Shown: positions 36,824 through 46,257 of the stretch, piece by piece
Position numbering within the stretch: the stretch's first letter is position 1
How the letters are laid out: the number at the start of each line of letters is the position of its first letter
DNA from: Phycisphaerales bacterium
GTDB taxonomy: Bacteria; Planctomycetota; Phycisphaerae; Phycisphaerales; UBA1924
Length of the DNA stretch: 64,000 bases
Direction of reading: 5' to 3'
NCBI GenBank assembly: GCA_016709445.1
Contig: JADJMV010000017.1
Span: 1-64,000 of the forward strand
Notes under the pieces: model-generated
Database searches by the model: none
Told to the model about the DNA's origin: nothing
The model's input: only the letters and a program-made list of their open reading frames with translations
Translations under genes and position numbers: made by a program

Positions 36824-37647
36824 GGCTCCGGCTCCAGGCGGACGCGGACGGTCAGGCCGTCCCGGTCCCGCTGCACGTCGGGCTGGCCCAGCCGCCAGCC
36901 GGCCGGAGGCCGCAGCTCGCGCTCCAGCCTCTCGGCATCCGCCTGCTCGGGCAGGCGGACGGTGAGCGTGATCGACCCGGGGGCGGCGCTCAGAGCGTCG
37001 GTCCGGGCCTGCAGGTCGGCGGGCCACGAGGCGAGGAGCCCGGCCAGCGTCGGCGTGATCTCGCGGGGTCCCGCGGCGGGCGTGCCCGGGCGGGTTCGGT
37101 CGAGGGCGCGCAGCTCGGCAGTGAGTCTGGCCGAGGGGGGCAGGGCGCTGGTCGAGGGTGGCAGGACCTGGCTATAAAGCGAGCCGGTGGCCTCGGTGGC
37201 CCGAAGCGCGGCTTCGTCCCATCGGCTCGCGCGCCGCGCCTGCCCCGCCAGCAGAGCAAGGCTGCTTCCGAATATGGCGCACGCGATCAGCAGCACCGTG
37301 CGGCGCCTCGCGCGGCGCACCCCCGGGGGCTCGTACTCCCCGACGAGCAGGTTGATCGCTTCGGCATCGACGCCCGTGAGCGCCCCGACACAGGCGGGCA
37401 ACTCGCGTGGCCCGAACACCAGGGCTGGTTCGGACCCCTCAAGGGCCGCGCGGTCCACCGCACACGCCAGCACGCGCCCGTCGTCCAGATCCAGGTAGAC
37501 CGCATGCACGGTCTCGATCGGGACCGGGAGCACCGATTCGAGGAGGTAACCCAGCCCGCGCCGCCGCGCGCCCGAGGCGCGGGGCAGGGACAAGGCCTCA
37601 AGCACCCCCCAGTAGAACCGTTCCGGCGCCAGGCGCACCTCCTTCAT
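36820..37647 (-). CDS. gspL: GspL/PilN-like T2SS assembly protein
   Basis: The 275-residue protein has a cytoplasmic part of about 110 residues (actin-like remnant, shorter than in classical GspL), a membrane helix (RRTVLLIACAIFGSSLALLA, about 115-135) and a periplasmic domain with a coiled coil and a ferredoxin-like fold (GSITLTVRLPEQADAERLER). GspL links the ATPase GspE to the pseudopilus through GspM. It overlaps both neighbours by 4 bases. The assignment is by position and topology; the cytoplasmic domain is truncated compared with E. coli-type GspL. Confidence 0.72.
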   Translation of the reverse strand: MKEVRLAPERFYWGVLEALSLPRASGARRRGLGYLLESVLPVPIETVHAVYLDLDDGRVLACAVDRAALEGSEPALVFGPRELPACVGALTGVDAEAINLLVGEYEPPGVRRARRRTVLLIACAIFGSSLALLAGQARRASRWDEAALRATEATGSLYSQVLPPSTSALPPSARLTAELRALDRTRPGTPAAGPREITPTLAGLLASWPADLQARTDALSAAPGSITLTVRLPEQADAERLERELRPPAGWRLGQPDVQRDRDGLTVRVRLEPEP

Positions 37648-38195
37648 TTCCCGCCTCCGCTCATCCCCGTTCCGACCCCGCGGAGCCCCGGCGGCAGATC
37701 ACTCACCGCACGCTCGGGCTCGCGCAGCGCCAAGCGGCTCGTGCGCCCCGCGGACTCGATCTCGACTCCCTTCGCGTCCACCAGGGTGATCGTCACCGCC
37801 CCGATCCGCTCGCCCGAGGCCACGATGTGCAGCCGGTCGGTGTCGGGGTCGTACAGCGCCGCCCGGATGAGGGGCGAGCCATTCTCGGCGGTGTCGTGCA
37901 CGATCCCGATGAGCTGCAGGCGCGGCGGGGGCGCGGGCTTCGGCGCCGCCGCCACCGGTGGGGCGGCCTCGGGCGCCGGCCGCGGGTTCCAGATCCGGGC
38001 CGCGAACGCCGATCGGTCGAATCCCATCGCGCCCTGCTCCTCGTGCTCCACCGGCGCGGGCGGCGCGAGCGAGGTGTCGAATGTCGGAGCCGCGGGGAGC
38101 GGCCACAGCGCCCAAGTGAGCGACGCAGCCACGGCAATCCCCCCGAGCCCCAGCGCGGCACGCCTCGCGTTGCCTCCAAGCCCGGATGGGGTCAC
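37644..38195 (-). CDS. gspC: GspC-like inner-membrane T2SS protein
   Basis: The 183-residue protein starts at GTG 38195, overlapping the gspK stop as GTGA. One membrane helix (ALGLGGIAVAASLTWALW, about 12-32) is followed by a Pro/Ala linker and a small beta domain (LQLIGIVHDTAENGSPLIRA, GAVTITLVDAKGVEIESAGR) typical of the homology region of GspC/PilP, which contacts the secretin. There is no PDZ domain. The assignment is by topology and the HR-like LxLxGIV...A.Y motif. Confidence 0.72.
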   Translation of the reverse strand: MTPSGLGGNARRAALGLGGIAVAASLTWALWPLPAAPTFDTSLAPPAPVEHEEQGAMGFDRSAFAARIWNPRPAPEAAPPVAAAPKPAPPPRLQLIGIVHDTAENGSPLIRAALYDPDTDRLHIVASGERIGAVTITLVDAKGVEIESAGRTSRLALREPERAVSDLPPGLRGVGTGMSGGGK

Positions 38196-39046
38196 TCGGT
38201 GATCGCAAGGCGCTGCACCCTCTCCCAGTTGCTCCCGCGGTCCGCATACAGGCACCACCACCCGTAGCGGAGGCGACCCACCCGACAATCGATGCGGAAC
38301 GCCCAGCACGTGCTCATCGCCACGGGCAGCGGAACCTCTCCGCCGAGCCCGTGCGACCTCTGCGGCGCCCGGACGGCGCCCGGCGAGGCCACCCGCCCCG
38401 CGGCTCTTGCCTCGATGATTGCCTCGAGCCCCCCCAGGGCCCGGGCGGCATACACCGCCTTGAGCAGCCGCATCGGCGCGGTGTTGACATTCACGGCGGG
38501 CTGCTGGCCCCGACGGACCGGGTTGTGCGTCGCCACCAGTTCGCCGATCGAGAGCATCGAAGCTCCGCCGGCGGATGGGAAAGCCGGGCGTCCCTCTGCG
38601 CCCAGACTCAAGCGCGGGAACAGATCGAGACCCGGGCTGTTCGTGAACTCCCCACCGGCGCCCTCCACGCGGGCAGAGACCTCTGCGGGGAACCCAGCCC
38701 CATGCCACCCGGCAGGCGCCATCCCGCACTCATCGAAGGCCGCGATCGTCACGCGGCAGGCCTCTCCATCCACCGCCATCTGGTCGTCCAGCACCATGAA
38801 CCGCGGACTCGCCGCATCGGGCGGCAGCACGAGGCGCCCTGCGTGCCGGTGCAGCCAATCCAGGATCGGCACCTCCGAGGCGTCGAGGAGGGTGTCGGCG
38901 ATGCGCTCCTCTCCGGCCCACTGAGCGCGCAGCCTCGCGCCGGCCGAGGCCCGCGCCAACCCCGCAGCCGCCGTGACGGCGAGCACGAGCGTCGCCAGCA
39001 CCAGAAGCAGGGCCACGCCGCGGCGCACGGGAGATACGCGACTCAT
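38192..39046 (-). CDS. gspK: GspK-like minor pseudopilin
   Basis: The 284-residue protein begins MSRVSPVRRGVALLLVLATL. A basic leader and hydrophobic helix match GspK, which lacks the usual Glu at +5. The middle has the helix-hairpin-like NVNTAPMRLLKAVYAARALG segment characteristic of GspK (NVNTA..LL). GspK caps the pseudopilus tip with GspI and GspJ. It overlaps gspJ by ATGA at its start and gspC by GTGA at its end. Confidence 0.86.
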   Translation of the reverse strand: MSRVSPVRRGVALLLVLATLVLAVTAAAGLARASAGARLRAQWAGEERIADTLLDASEVPILDWLHRHAGRLVLPPDAASPRFMVLDDQMAVDGEACRVTIAAFDECGMAPAGWHGAGFPAEVSARVEGAGGEFTNSPGLDLFPRLSLGAEGRPAFPSAGGASMLSIGELVATHNPVRRGQQPAVNVNTAPMRLLKAVYAARALGGLEAIIEARAAGRVASPGAVRAPQRSHGLGGEVPLPVAMSTCWAFRIDCRVGRLRYGWWCLYADRGSNWERVQRLAITE

Positions 39047-39561
39047 CGCACCTCCTCGCGGGCCAGTCGCCAGCGCCGTTCGACCGGCGCACCCGACCGC
39101 GCCACGAGACGGAGCGTCAGGAGCACGCGGCCGTCCTCCAGGTCCTCCTTCCGCGCCTCGAACGCCTCGACGCCATCGAGCAGCGGGCGTGACTCCGCGA
39201 CCATCCCCGACCCGTCCAGCCAGTGGGCACGCAGGCCGCCATCGCGGGTCTCCAGCCGCAGGGCGCAAGAGACCACCGGCCGGCCCGCGGCATCCGCCAC
39301 CACACGCCGACCCCGGAGCAGGATCGAGCCCGCCCCGATCTCCACACGACGATCGCGGCCCTCCGCCAGCCCGGTGTCCTCCGTCCGAAGCACCTCGTCC
39401 ACAAGCGAGAGTGTCCGCTCGGCACCGACCCCCCACGCACCATCTCCCATCGCGGCCGCCCGGGTCATGGCCGTGGTCCACCCGACGCAGGCGATCGTGA
39501 GCCCCGAGAGCAGGGCCAGGGCCAGCAAAAGTTCAACCATGGTCATCGCGCGCCGGTTCAT
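39043..39561 (-). CDS. gspJ: GspJ-like minor pseudopilin
   Basis: The 172-residue protein has a prepilin signal (RRAMTMVELLLALALLSGL) with Glu at +5 of the mature N-terminus and a beta-rich C-terminal domain (AGSILLRGRRVVADAAGRPV, DGVEAFEARKEDLEDGRVLL), matching GspJ in size and layout. It is part of the tip complex of the T2SS pseudopilus. It overlaps gspI and gspK by 4 bases. Confidence 0.83.
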   Translation of the reverse strand: MNRRAMTMVELLLALALLSGLTIACVGWTTAMTRAAAMGDGAWGVGAERTLSLVDEVLRTEDTGLAEGRDRRVEIGAGSILLRGRRVVADAAGRPVVSCALRLETRDGGLRAHWLDGSGMVAESRPLLDGVEAFEARKEDLEDGRVLLTLRLVARSGAPVERRWRLAREEVR

Positions 39562-39963
39562 GGAACACGCTCCGGCGGTGCGATGGGGACGCGGAGCCAG
39601 CGCGGGACGTCGCGTCCCTCAATCCGGAACACCGCCCAAGCGTGGGAACTCCGCCGCTCGTCCTCGTTCGCGACCACCTGCGAGGCCAACCGCACCTCGG
39701 CCTCGAACGCCTCGCCCCGCACCGTCCACCCGAGATGGAGCCCTGTCGGCTGTTCGAGCAGGTCCCGGATCAGGCTCGGCCGCTGCCGCAGCAACTCCTC
39801 CACGGCGCCCTCGACATCGTCGGCCGGCTGCGACAGGGCAGCCGCCCTCGCCGCCACGAGATCCCGCCGCGCCCCCCGCGACCAGAGGAAGGCACGCGCC
39901 CACGATCACCGCGAGCAGCGCCGCCGCGACGACCACCTCGATGAGGGTGAGCCCGCGCCTCAT
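39558..39963 (-). CDS. gspI: GspI-like minor pseudopilin, interrupted by a +1 frameshift
   Basis: Starts at ATG 39963, overlapping gspH as ATGA, with a prepilin helix (RRGLTLIEVVVAAALLAVIV). Near 39870 the frame shifts, and the body continues in another frame (RDLVAARAAALSQPADDVEG, LLEQPTGLHLGWTVRGEAFE). The total is 406 bases (3x135+1). The likely culprit is the run of six G (minus strand) coding VAGG; five G would give VAGARRDLVAAR, a continuous 134-residue protein. It belongs to the pseudopilus tip complex. Confidence 0.8.
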
Positions 39964-40406
39964 CGCCCCTCCCCCCTGGCGGCAAAGGCGTAGCCGGTGA
40001 GCCCGGCGACGAGCGTCTCGGTCCTGCGGCCGCCGAGCCGGAGCGACAGGACGTAGTCCGCCCCGCGTCCGCGGGAGTCGATGCAGACCTCTGGAAGCAC
40101 ACCCCGCGACTCGGGCGCAAGGAGCGCGGCCTCGACCGACGCGGGGAGTCCCCGCTCCAGCACCGGCGCCGGGTCCGTCCCCACGCGCACACGCACGCTC
40201 CCGCCCGCAACCGCCAGCACCACCGGCTCGCCCCCGCCGCTCAGCACCCTCGCCCGCGCGTCCAGATCGAGCACCATCGACCGGGCCTCGCGCAGCCTTG
40301 ACTCGCCCGTCGCCGGCGCGATCCCCACCGCCAGAGTGGCCACGGCGAGCGCCATCAGCGCCACCACCGCCAGACACTCCACCAACGTGAACGCGCGCGG
40401 CCTCAC
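39960..40406 (-). CDS. gspH: GspH-like minor pseudopilin
   Basis: The 148-residue protein has a prepilin signal (RAFTLVECLAVVALMALAVA) with Glu at +5 and a beta-rich domain with the GspH-type helix region (RLREARSMVLDLDARARVLS) and a C-terminal strand set (GADYVLSLRLGGRRTETLVA). Length and arrangement fit GspH/FimT. It overlaps gspG (stop 40403) and gspI by 4 bases. This gene is not frameshifted. Confidence 0.84.
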   Translation of the reverse strand: MRPRAFTLVECLAVVALMALAVATLAVGIAPATGESRLREARSMVLDLDARARVLSGGGEPVVLAVAGGSVRVRVGTDPAPVLERGLPASVEAALLAPESRGVLPEVCIDSRGRGADYVLSLRLGGRRTETLVAGLTGYAFAARGEGR

Positions 40407-40802
40407 TTCGTGCCCCTCAGACGCACCGAACTCAGGTCAGCGTTCTCCCCCTCGCCACCGGGCTGCCCATCGGCCCCGTAACTCACGACCTCGTAGGGGT
40501 GACCCTCCGGGCCCGGCGCGATGTAGACGTAGGCCCGCTCCCAAGGGTCGAGCAGACTGTCCGCGGCCAGGTAGTACGCGCTGGTCGGGGCCGCCTCGGC
40601 GAGCACACGCAGCCCGGCGTCGAGATCAGGCCAGGCGGCTCTGGTCCATGTAGTAAACCTCGAGCCGCCCCACGATCTGCCCGATCCCCGTCTTGGCCAG
40701 CTCGTGCTTGCCCTTGCCGAAAGCCCCGCTGAACCCAACCGCCAGCGTCGCGGCCAGCAGGCCGAGGATCACCACCACCGCCAACACCTCGACCAGCGTC
40801 AT
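40403..40802 (-). CDS. gspG: GspG major pseudopilin, interrupted by a +1 frameshift
   Basis: Starts at ATG 40802 with MTLVEVLAVVVILGLLAATL, the type IV pilin helix, and an alpha-helical stalk (TGIGQIVGRLEVYYMDQSRL). An in-frame TGA then ends this frame at about 40626. One base further the other frame continues with DLDAGLRVLAEAAPTSAYYL, DPWERAYVYIAPGP and YEVVSYGADGQPGGEGENAD. That ending, including the calcium loop (GADGxxGGxxxxxDL), is the GspG signature. The span is 400 bases (3x133+1). A corrected reading gives 132 residues and the expected R-L-P-D-L-D-A-G-L. The leader is unusually short because an inverted repeat lies just upstream. Confidence 0.87.
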
Positions 40803-40817
40803 ACCGCGACGAGCGGA

Positions 40818-40952
40818 GTTTGAACGCCAAGGGCGCGAAGAGCGCGAAAGAACCGGAGAACGCCCGGCAAAGAATGCACGCTGTGCAAATCGAGATGTCT
40901 GATCGTCCCGCATCGTTCCGCCTGCCTTCCTTCGCGCTCTTCGCGTTCAAAC
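40818..40952. repeat. inverted repeat between gspF and gspG
   Basis: The arm at 40818-40850 (GTTTGAACGCCAAGGGCGCG...) pairs inversely with 40929-40952 (CTTCGCGCTCTTCGCGTTCA...). The repeat fills the only real gap inside the T2SS operon and overlaps the last codons of gspF. Its unit CGCGAAGAGCGCGAAG is a variant of the one at 10234-10319. It may be an inserted palindromic element that also removed the original gspG leader. Confidence 0.75.
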
Positions 40953-42224
40953 GATTCTCTGGAGCCTGAGGATCGGCAGCACCGCGCCCATCACCACGAA
41001 CCCGATCAGTGTCGCCAGCGTCAGGATCACCGCAGGCTCCAGCAGGCTCGCCAGCCGATCGATCGCCCGCGTCGCCGACCGGTGCGTCCGCGCCGCCAGG
41101 CGACCCAGGATCTCCGGCAACTCCCCCGCGCTCTCGCCGATCGCGATCAACCCGCGGCACTCGTCGTCGAACCACGCGGGGTCCGCCAGCGAGTCCGCAA
41201 AGCTCGCGCCCCGCTCCAGCTCCCCCGCGGCCCGCTCCAAACCACTCGCCAGCGAGCCGCCCAACCAGCCCGAGACCGTCGGCGCCGTGATCTTGAGCGA
41301 CTCAACCAGCGGCACGCCCGTCCGCACCAGCTCCGCCAGGTTGGTCCACGCCCTGGCCAGCAGCGCCCGCCGCGCAAACCCCGGCACGAGCCGACGCAGC
41401 AACCCCGGGACCCGCCACCCGCTCCGACGCAACCTCGCGCCCGCCGCGACGGCCCCCGCGCCCGCCGCGCCCGCCAACGGCACGCCGACCAGCCCATACC
41501 GCACAATGCCCCGCCCCACCGCGATGATCGCAATCGTCAGCCGCGGCGGCTCGATCCCCGCGTCCCGCAGAATGCCCACCAGGTCCGGCAGCGTCTTGAT
41601 GCTCAGGAACACCACCACCCCGACGCCCACGCAGCACACCACCGCCGGATAGGTCAGCGCCCCGACGATCTTCGCCGAGAGCGCCCCCGACCGCTCGTGC
41701 CGCTCCGCAAGCGCCCGCAGCACGCCGGGCAACTCCCCCGACGCCCTGGCCGCGCGGGCCATCGCCACCTCCGCCGGCTCGAACCACCACGAGTGCCGCT
41801 CCATCGCCTCGTCCAGCGCCGCCCCGTCCCGCAACTCCTCGCGCACCTCGACGAGCATCGTCCGCAGCGCCGAACCCTTACGACCCCCACCACCCCCACC
41901 ACTCCCCGCCAGCGTCGTCACCGCATCAACCACCGGCAGCCCCGCCTCGAGCATGGTGGCCAGGCTGTCGTACAGCTCCGCCTTGGGCCCGACCCGCCTC
42001 ATCCGCGCATGCCGCCGCAGCGAGGCGACCAGCGGCGCGAGCCAGCGCCCAAGCCCTCCCCGATCGAACGCGATCCGCCGCGCCGGCCGCGCATCGATCA
42101 CCTGCAACCCGATCCGCCGCAGCGACGCCCGCAGCGCCGCGGGAGACTCCGCCGCCAGCTCGCCGTCGACCCGCCCCGCCCGGCCCCCGCCCATCGGGAT
42201 CGCCCTATATCGGTACACCCTCAC
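40947..42224 (-). CDS. gspF: GspF T2SS inner-membrane platform protein
   Basis: The 425-residue polytopic protein has the duplicated GspF/PilC domain. The first copy is near LYDSLATMLEAGLPVVDAVT and the second near WTNLAELVRTGVPLVESLKI. Three membrane segments follow the family topology (about 190-215, 240-265 and the C-terminal LLEPAVILTLATLIGFVVMG). It anchors the ATPase to the pseudopilus. It overlaps gspE by ATGA. Length is normal and no frame break is seen. Confidence 0.95.
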   Translation of the reverse strand: MRVYRYRAIPMGGGRAGRVDGELAAESPAALRASLRRIGLQVIDARPARRIAFDRGGLGRWLAPLVASLRRHARMRRVGPKAELYDSLATMLEAGLPVVDAVTTLAGSGGGGGGRKGSALRTMLVEVREELRDGAALDEAMERHSWWFEPAEVAMARAARASGELPGVLRALAERHERSGALSAKIVGALTYPAVVCCVGVGVVVFLSIKTLPDLVGILRDAGIEPPRLTIAIIAVGRGIVRYGLVGVPLAGAAGAGAVAAGARLRRSGWRVPGLLRRLVPGFARRALLARAWTNLAELVRTGVPLVESLKITAPTVSGWLGGSLASGLERAAGELERGASFADSLADPAWFDDECRGLIAIGESAGELPEILGRLAARTHRSATRAIDRLASLLEPAVILTLATLIGFVVMGAVLPILRLQRIV

Positions 42225-43759
42225 GCCAGCCCCCCCACCACACGTGCAAGCTCGGCCCTCGTCGTCCGCCCCGCCTCGACCAGCGCCTCGCCCTCCTCCT
42301 CCAGCCCCCGGACACCACCGCGGCGGACATGCACGCGGATCGCGCCCGCGGACGACCCCCCCGAGATGAGTTCGCGCACCGCGTCGTCGATCGTGATCAG
42401 CTCGAAGATCGCCGTCCGCCCGCTATAGCCCGATCCGAAGCACGCCCCACACCCCTCGCCCCCGCACGCCCCATGCCGCAGCCGCAGCAGCCGCTGCGCC
42501 AGCACCGCCGAGACCGACGAGGCGACCAGGTAGGGCTCGACCCCCAGGTCCAGCAACCGCGTCACCGCCGTCGCGGCGTCGTTGGTGTGCAGCGTCGAAA
42601 ACACGAGGTGCCCGGTGAGGCTCGCCTGGATCGCGATCCGCGCCGTCTCGGCGTCCCGGATCTCGCCCACCATGATCACGTCCGGGTCCTGCCGCAGGAT
42701 GTGCCGCAGCCCGCCCGCAAACGTGATCCCCTTCTTCGAGTTCACCTGCGCCTGACTGATCGCCAGCCCCGCCGTCGCCAGCTCATACTCGATCGGGTCC
42801 TCGATCGTCATGATGTTCAGGTCGCCCCCGTCGAGCAACGCCCGCGCGGCCCCGCTCCCCTCAGTGCCCGCCCGCCGCGCCTCCCCCCGCGTCGCCAGCC
42901 ACCGCAGCGTCGTGTACAGCGTCGTCGTCTTCCCGCTCCCCGTCGGGCCGGTGACCAGCACGATCCCGCTCGACCTCCCCGCGCACGCCAGAAACCCCCG
43001 CTCCACCCCCGCCGCCATCCCCAGCCCCGCGAAGTCCTCGAGTCCCGGCCCGTGCCCCACGTCCAGCAGCCGCAGCACCGCCCGCTCCCCATAGCTGGTC
43101 GGCAGCGTGCTGATCCGCAGATCGACCGAACGCCCCGAGCCCAGAGTCACCGTCGCCCGCCCGTCCTGCGGCACGCGCCGCTCGGCGATATCCATCCGCC
43201 CCATCACCTTGATCCGGCTCACGATCGGCGCCGTCAGCCGCACCGGCAGCTCCCCCACCGTCTGCAGCACCCCGTCCAGCCGATACCGCACCAGCGTCCG
43301 GTCCGCCAGCGGCTGCACATGCACATCGCTCGCCCCCCCCGAAACCGCTTCAAAGAGCAGCCCATCCACCAGCCGCACCACCGGCCCCTTGCCCTCCGTC
43401 GAGAGCAGGTCCCGGTCGGCCAGCTGCAGCAGCCGCTCGACATCCTCCGCCGCCGCGCCCCCGCCCTCGTCCCCACCCCGCGGCCGGCCGACCGACCCAT
43501 ACGCCCCGTCGATCCGGCGGGCCAGTTCCTCATCCTCCAGCACCACCGGCGCGACCCGCGTCCCCAGCCGCACCCCGACATTGAAGACCGCGCACGCGTC
43601 CGACCGCCCGCTCACCAGCAGCCGCTCAATCCCGGCCCCATCTCCAAGCCCCGCGCTCAGCACCAGGTGCTGCCGGGCAAAGTCCCGCGGGATCAGCCGC
43701 AGGAACGCCTCGCTCGGCGGGGCGAGGTCCGCGCTCGCTGGGCTCGCGCTCCCCGTCAT
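42221..43759 (-). CDS. gspE: GspE T2SS ATPase
   Basis: The 512-residue protein starts at ATG 43759, overlapping gspD as ATGA. It has an N-terminal domain (about 20-110), then the hexameric ATPase core with Walker A GPTGSGKTTTLY (near 268), Asp box MTIEDPIEYEL, Walker B RQDPDVIMVGEIRDAETA and His box GHLVFSTLHTNDAATA. The zinc element is compressed to CGGEGCGACFGSGYSGR. It powers pseudopilus assembly. A second, FHA-fused ATPase lies at 5056. Confidence 0.97.
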   Translation of the reverse strand: MTGSASPASADLAPPSEAFLRLIPRDFARQHLVLSAGLGDGAGIERLLVSGRSDACAVFNVGVRLGTRVAPVVLEDEELARRIDGAYGSVGRPRGGDEGGGAAAEDVERLLQLADRDLLSTEGKGPVVRLVDGLLFEAVSGGASDVHVQPLADRTLVRYRLDGVLQTVGELPVRLTAPIVSRIKVMGRMDIAERRVPQDGRATVTLGSGRSVDLRISTLPTSYGERAVLRLLDVGHGPGLEDFAGLGMAAGVERGFLACAGRSSGIVLVTGPTGSGKTTTLYTTLRWLATRGEARRAGTEGSGAARALLDGGDLNIMTIEDPIEYELATAGLAISQAQVNSKKGITFAGGLRHILRQDPDVIMVGEIRDAETARIAIQASLTGHLVFSTLHTNDAATAVTRLLDLGVEPYLVASSVSAVLAQRLLRLRHGACGGEGCGACFGSGYSGRTAIFELITIDDAVRELISGGSSAGAIRVHVRRGGVRGLEEEGEALVEAGRTTRAELARVVGGLA

Positions 43760-45968
43760 CGGATCAGCCTCGGCCGTGGCTCCGGCCACCCGTCGTCGAT
43801 CCCGACGCCCGCCCGGCCCTCGTCGCTCAAATACTTGAGGTCCTCGAATCCCCGGTCCCGCAGGATCGTCGGCCGGATGAAGACGTAGAACCGCGACCGG
43901 CTGCTCGTCTTGCTCCGGTTCTTGAACGCCTCCCCCACCACCGGGATCTCGCTGAGCAGCGGGATCCCCGTCTCCGCGGCCCCCTCCGTCCGCAGCTCAA
44001 TCCCACCCACCGCGATCGTGAACCCATCGGGGATCGTCGCGACGCTGTTGATCGAGTTCTGCTGCCTCGGCGGCGGGATCGTCGCGTCCGCGGCCGCCCC
44101 CACGAACGCGCTGAGCGAGATCTGGTACTCCAGCCGCAGATGATCGCCCTCGGCAATCTGCGGCGTCACGCTCACCTCTCTGCCCGCCGGCGACGACCCG
44201 CCATAAGAGGTCGTCGCGACGGTGTCAGGCGTTGACCGTGGTATACGGCTGCTCCAGCACCGAGTTGATGCTCGCCTGTTCGTTGCTCGCGACGAGCACC
44301 TGGGGCATCGAGAGCGACCGCCCGTGGTTCAGGCTCTTGAGCGCGCGCAGCACCACGCTGAAGTCCCCGGGGTTGAGCACGATCCCGCTGAATCCGGCGC
44401 CGCGATCCCCGATCGACGATGACGCCGACCCCGTCGAACTGAGCCCGAAGAGCGAACTGAGCTTGGCGATTGTGTCGTTCGGGCCATTGATGAGCTTCTC
44501 AATCTCGACTCCCAAGTCCAGGGAGTCGCTCTCGGAGAGGCTGATGATCAAGACTTCGAGCAGGACCTGCGGGCGGCGGACGTCGAGGTCGTGGAGGAGC
44601 TGCTCGATACGATCCAGTTCCCCTCCCGAGCCCGTGGCCAGAATGGCGTTCACGCCCGGGTCGACGACCAGCCTCGGACCGACTTGCGCTGCCGTGGTCC
44701 CCCGATGCCCCGACTCCGCCGCTTCGGGCACGCCTGACCGAGTCTCGCCCGGCGCACCACGGCTCTCAAGGGCAATGCCGAGCAAAGCCGCCCCGCCGCC
44801 AGCCGTGGGGCCGCTTTCACCAGCAATCTGACCGGAGGAGATCAGACCCTGAAGCACCCCGAGCACCTCTTCGGCATCCCGGTTCTGCAATCGGAACATC
44901 CGGGACACCCGAGGTGCCCCCTGCTGGGCGGTGAGTACCTGTTCAAGCAGGGATGCGGTCCTCTGCTGCTGGTAGGCCGTCCCGACCACGAGAATCGTCC
45001 CGGTCGCCGGATCGCCCAAGATGAGGAAGCCTGAGCCGGCCCAGTCTCCCCCGACAAGGCGTTCCAGCGAGGTGGCTACTTCGAGCGGTTGAGCATCTCC
45101 CAAGGCGAAGCTCATCGTCCGGAGAGCTTCGCTCTCCTCAAGCGAGGCAATGAGCTCGGCCCACCGAGCCCACTCCGCTTCCGGCGCGATCAGGAGTACC
45201 GATTGCTCGGCAGCCCCCGCCACGAGCTCGCCCCGAAGTCGCTCCGCCCCGGCTGCGGCCCGACTCGCTTCGAGCTTGTCCACCATTTCCAGCAACTGGG
45301 CGGCGCTCAAGCGATGCAGCCGGAATTCCTTGGGCACGGGCGTGGGCCCCGCGGCCTCCAGTGCCCGGATCGCATCGAGCAGCGTCGGGAGGCGAACTGA
45401 GAGGTCGCCGAGGAGGACGGCGTGTAAGTCCGGCAGTGGTATCACCATACCGCCTCGCGCCGATAGCAGCGGCTTAATGGCCGCAGCGACATCCTCCGCC
45501 CGGCGGACGCGGAGGACCACGCGGAGTACCCGGAATCCCGGCTGTACACGGGCCGGGTTGGCAGGTCCGGGCCCCGGTGCGTCGTGCTCATCGACGGCCT
45601 CTGCATCCTCGACCATCGCCAATCCCGCGGCCCCGCTGAGAGGTACGACGCTCATCGCGCTATTGCCGACTACTTTGACCGTTGTTAGTTCCCGAGCGGC
45701 GAGGAGGCGGTTCGTGAGTTCCCACAACTCCGTGTCAGACAAGCCCTTGTTGAGTCGGAGGGCGACGCTCCCACCAACTTTCGCATCGTAGTCGATGCTC
45801 AGATCGAGGCGAGAGGCAGCGAGGGTTCACGAGCCGAGCCAAGTCAACGGTCGATGCCGGCTGTATCCCCGGGCGCGCATCTTGCGGCTGCGCGCCGACC
45901 TGGGGTGTTGCGGCGCCGATCGTCGCGCCGGCGATGCTCGCAAAGCATGTCTTCAAGCGTTGTCCCAT
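43756..45968 (-). CDS. gspD: GspD secretin, interrupted by two +1 frameshifts
   Basis: Outer-membrane secretin of the T2SS. The signal peptide begins MGQRLKTCFASIAGATIGAA at ATG 45968. After a frame change near 45820 the N0 domain (LDLSIDYDAKVGGSVALRLN) and N1-N3 domains follow. The secretin core (RRPQVLLEVLIISLSESDSL, RSLSMPQVLVASNEQASINS) runs until an in-frame TGA near 44225. One base on, the other frame completes it with DHLRLEYQISLSAFVGA, the secretin signature GIPLLSEIPVVGEAFKN and RSRFYVFIRPTILRD. The total is 2213 bases (3x737+2), that is, exactly two extra bases around a 736-residue protein. Order of domains and length are normal for GspD. Confidence 0.9.
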
Positions 45969-46257
45969 GAGTCCAGTGTAACAAACGCCCACGTGGAGCA
46001 CATCATGCTTTCCATCATCGTGGCTGTCGATACCCGCGTGGGCACGCCATGCCTCCGATCAGCGATCCCCGCAGCATGCTCGCCTCCATAGACATGTGGC
46101 ACCGGACTGACCGAGCACACGGGAAACCCCGCAATCTGAGTTCCAATCGTGATGTTGTCGCCGGAGGCCCTTGCACGCTCGGATTGCTTCCGGTATGCCA
46201 TGTCCTGTTTCCATCTTCGGGGACACCGCGCAAGCGGCCGGGAAGAGGAGCTCCACG
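45969..46257. promoter_or_regulatory. divergent promoter region between gspD and rhs
   Basis: This 289-base gap separates the minus-strand T2SS operon from the plus-strand RHS gene, so it must hold both promoters. I see a ribosome site GAAGAGGAGC before ATG 46258 but no -35/-10 pair I would defend, and no operator-like palindrome. Confidence 0.4.

Noticed and set aside
46171..46257. An earlier ATG (46171) for the rhs gene.
   Set aside because: The signal peptide and ribosome site fit ATG 46258; the extra 29 residues would precede and spoil the signal.
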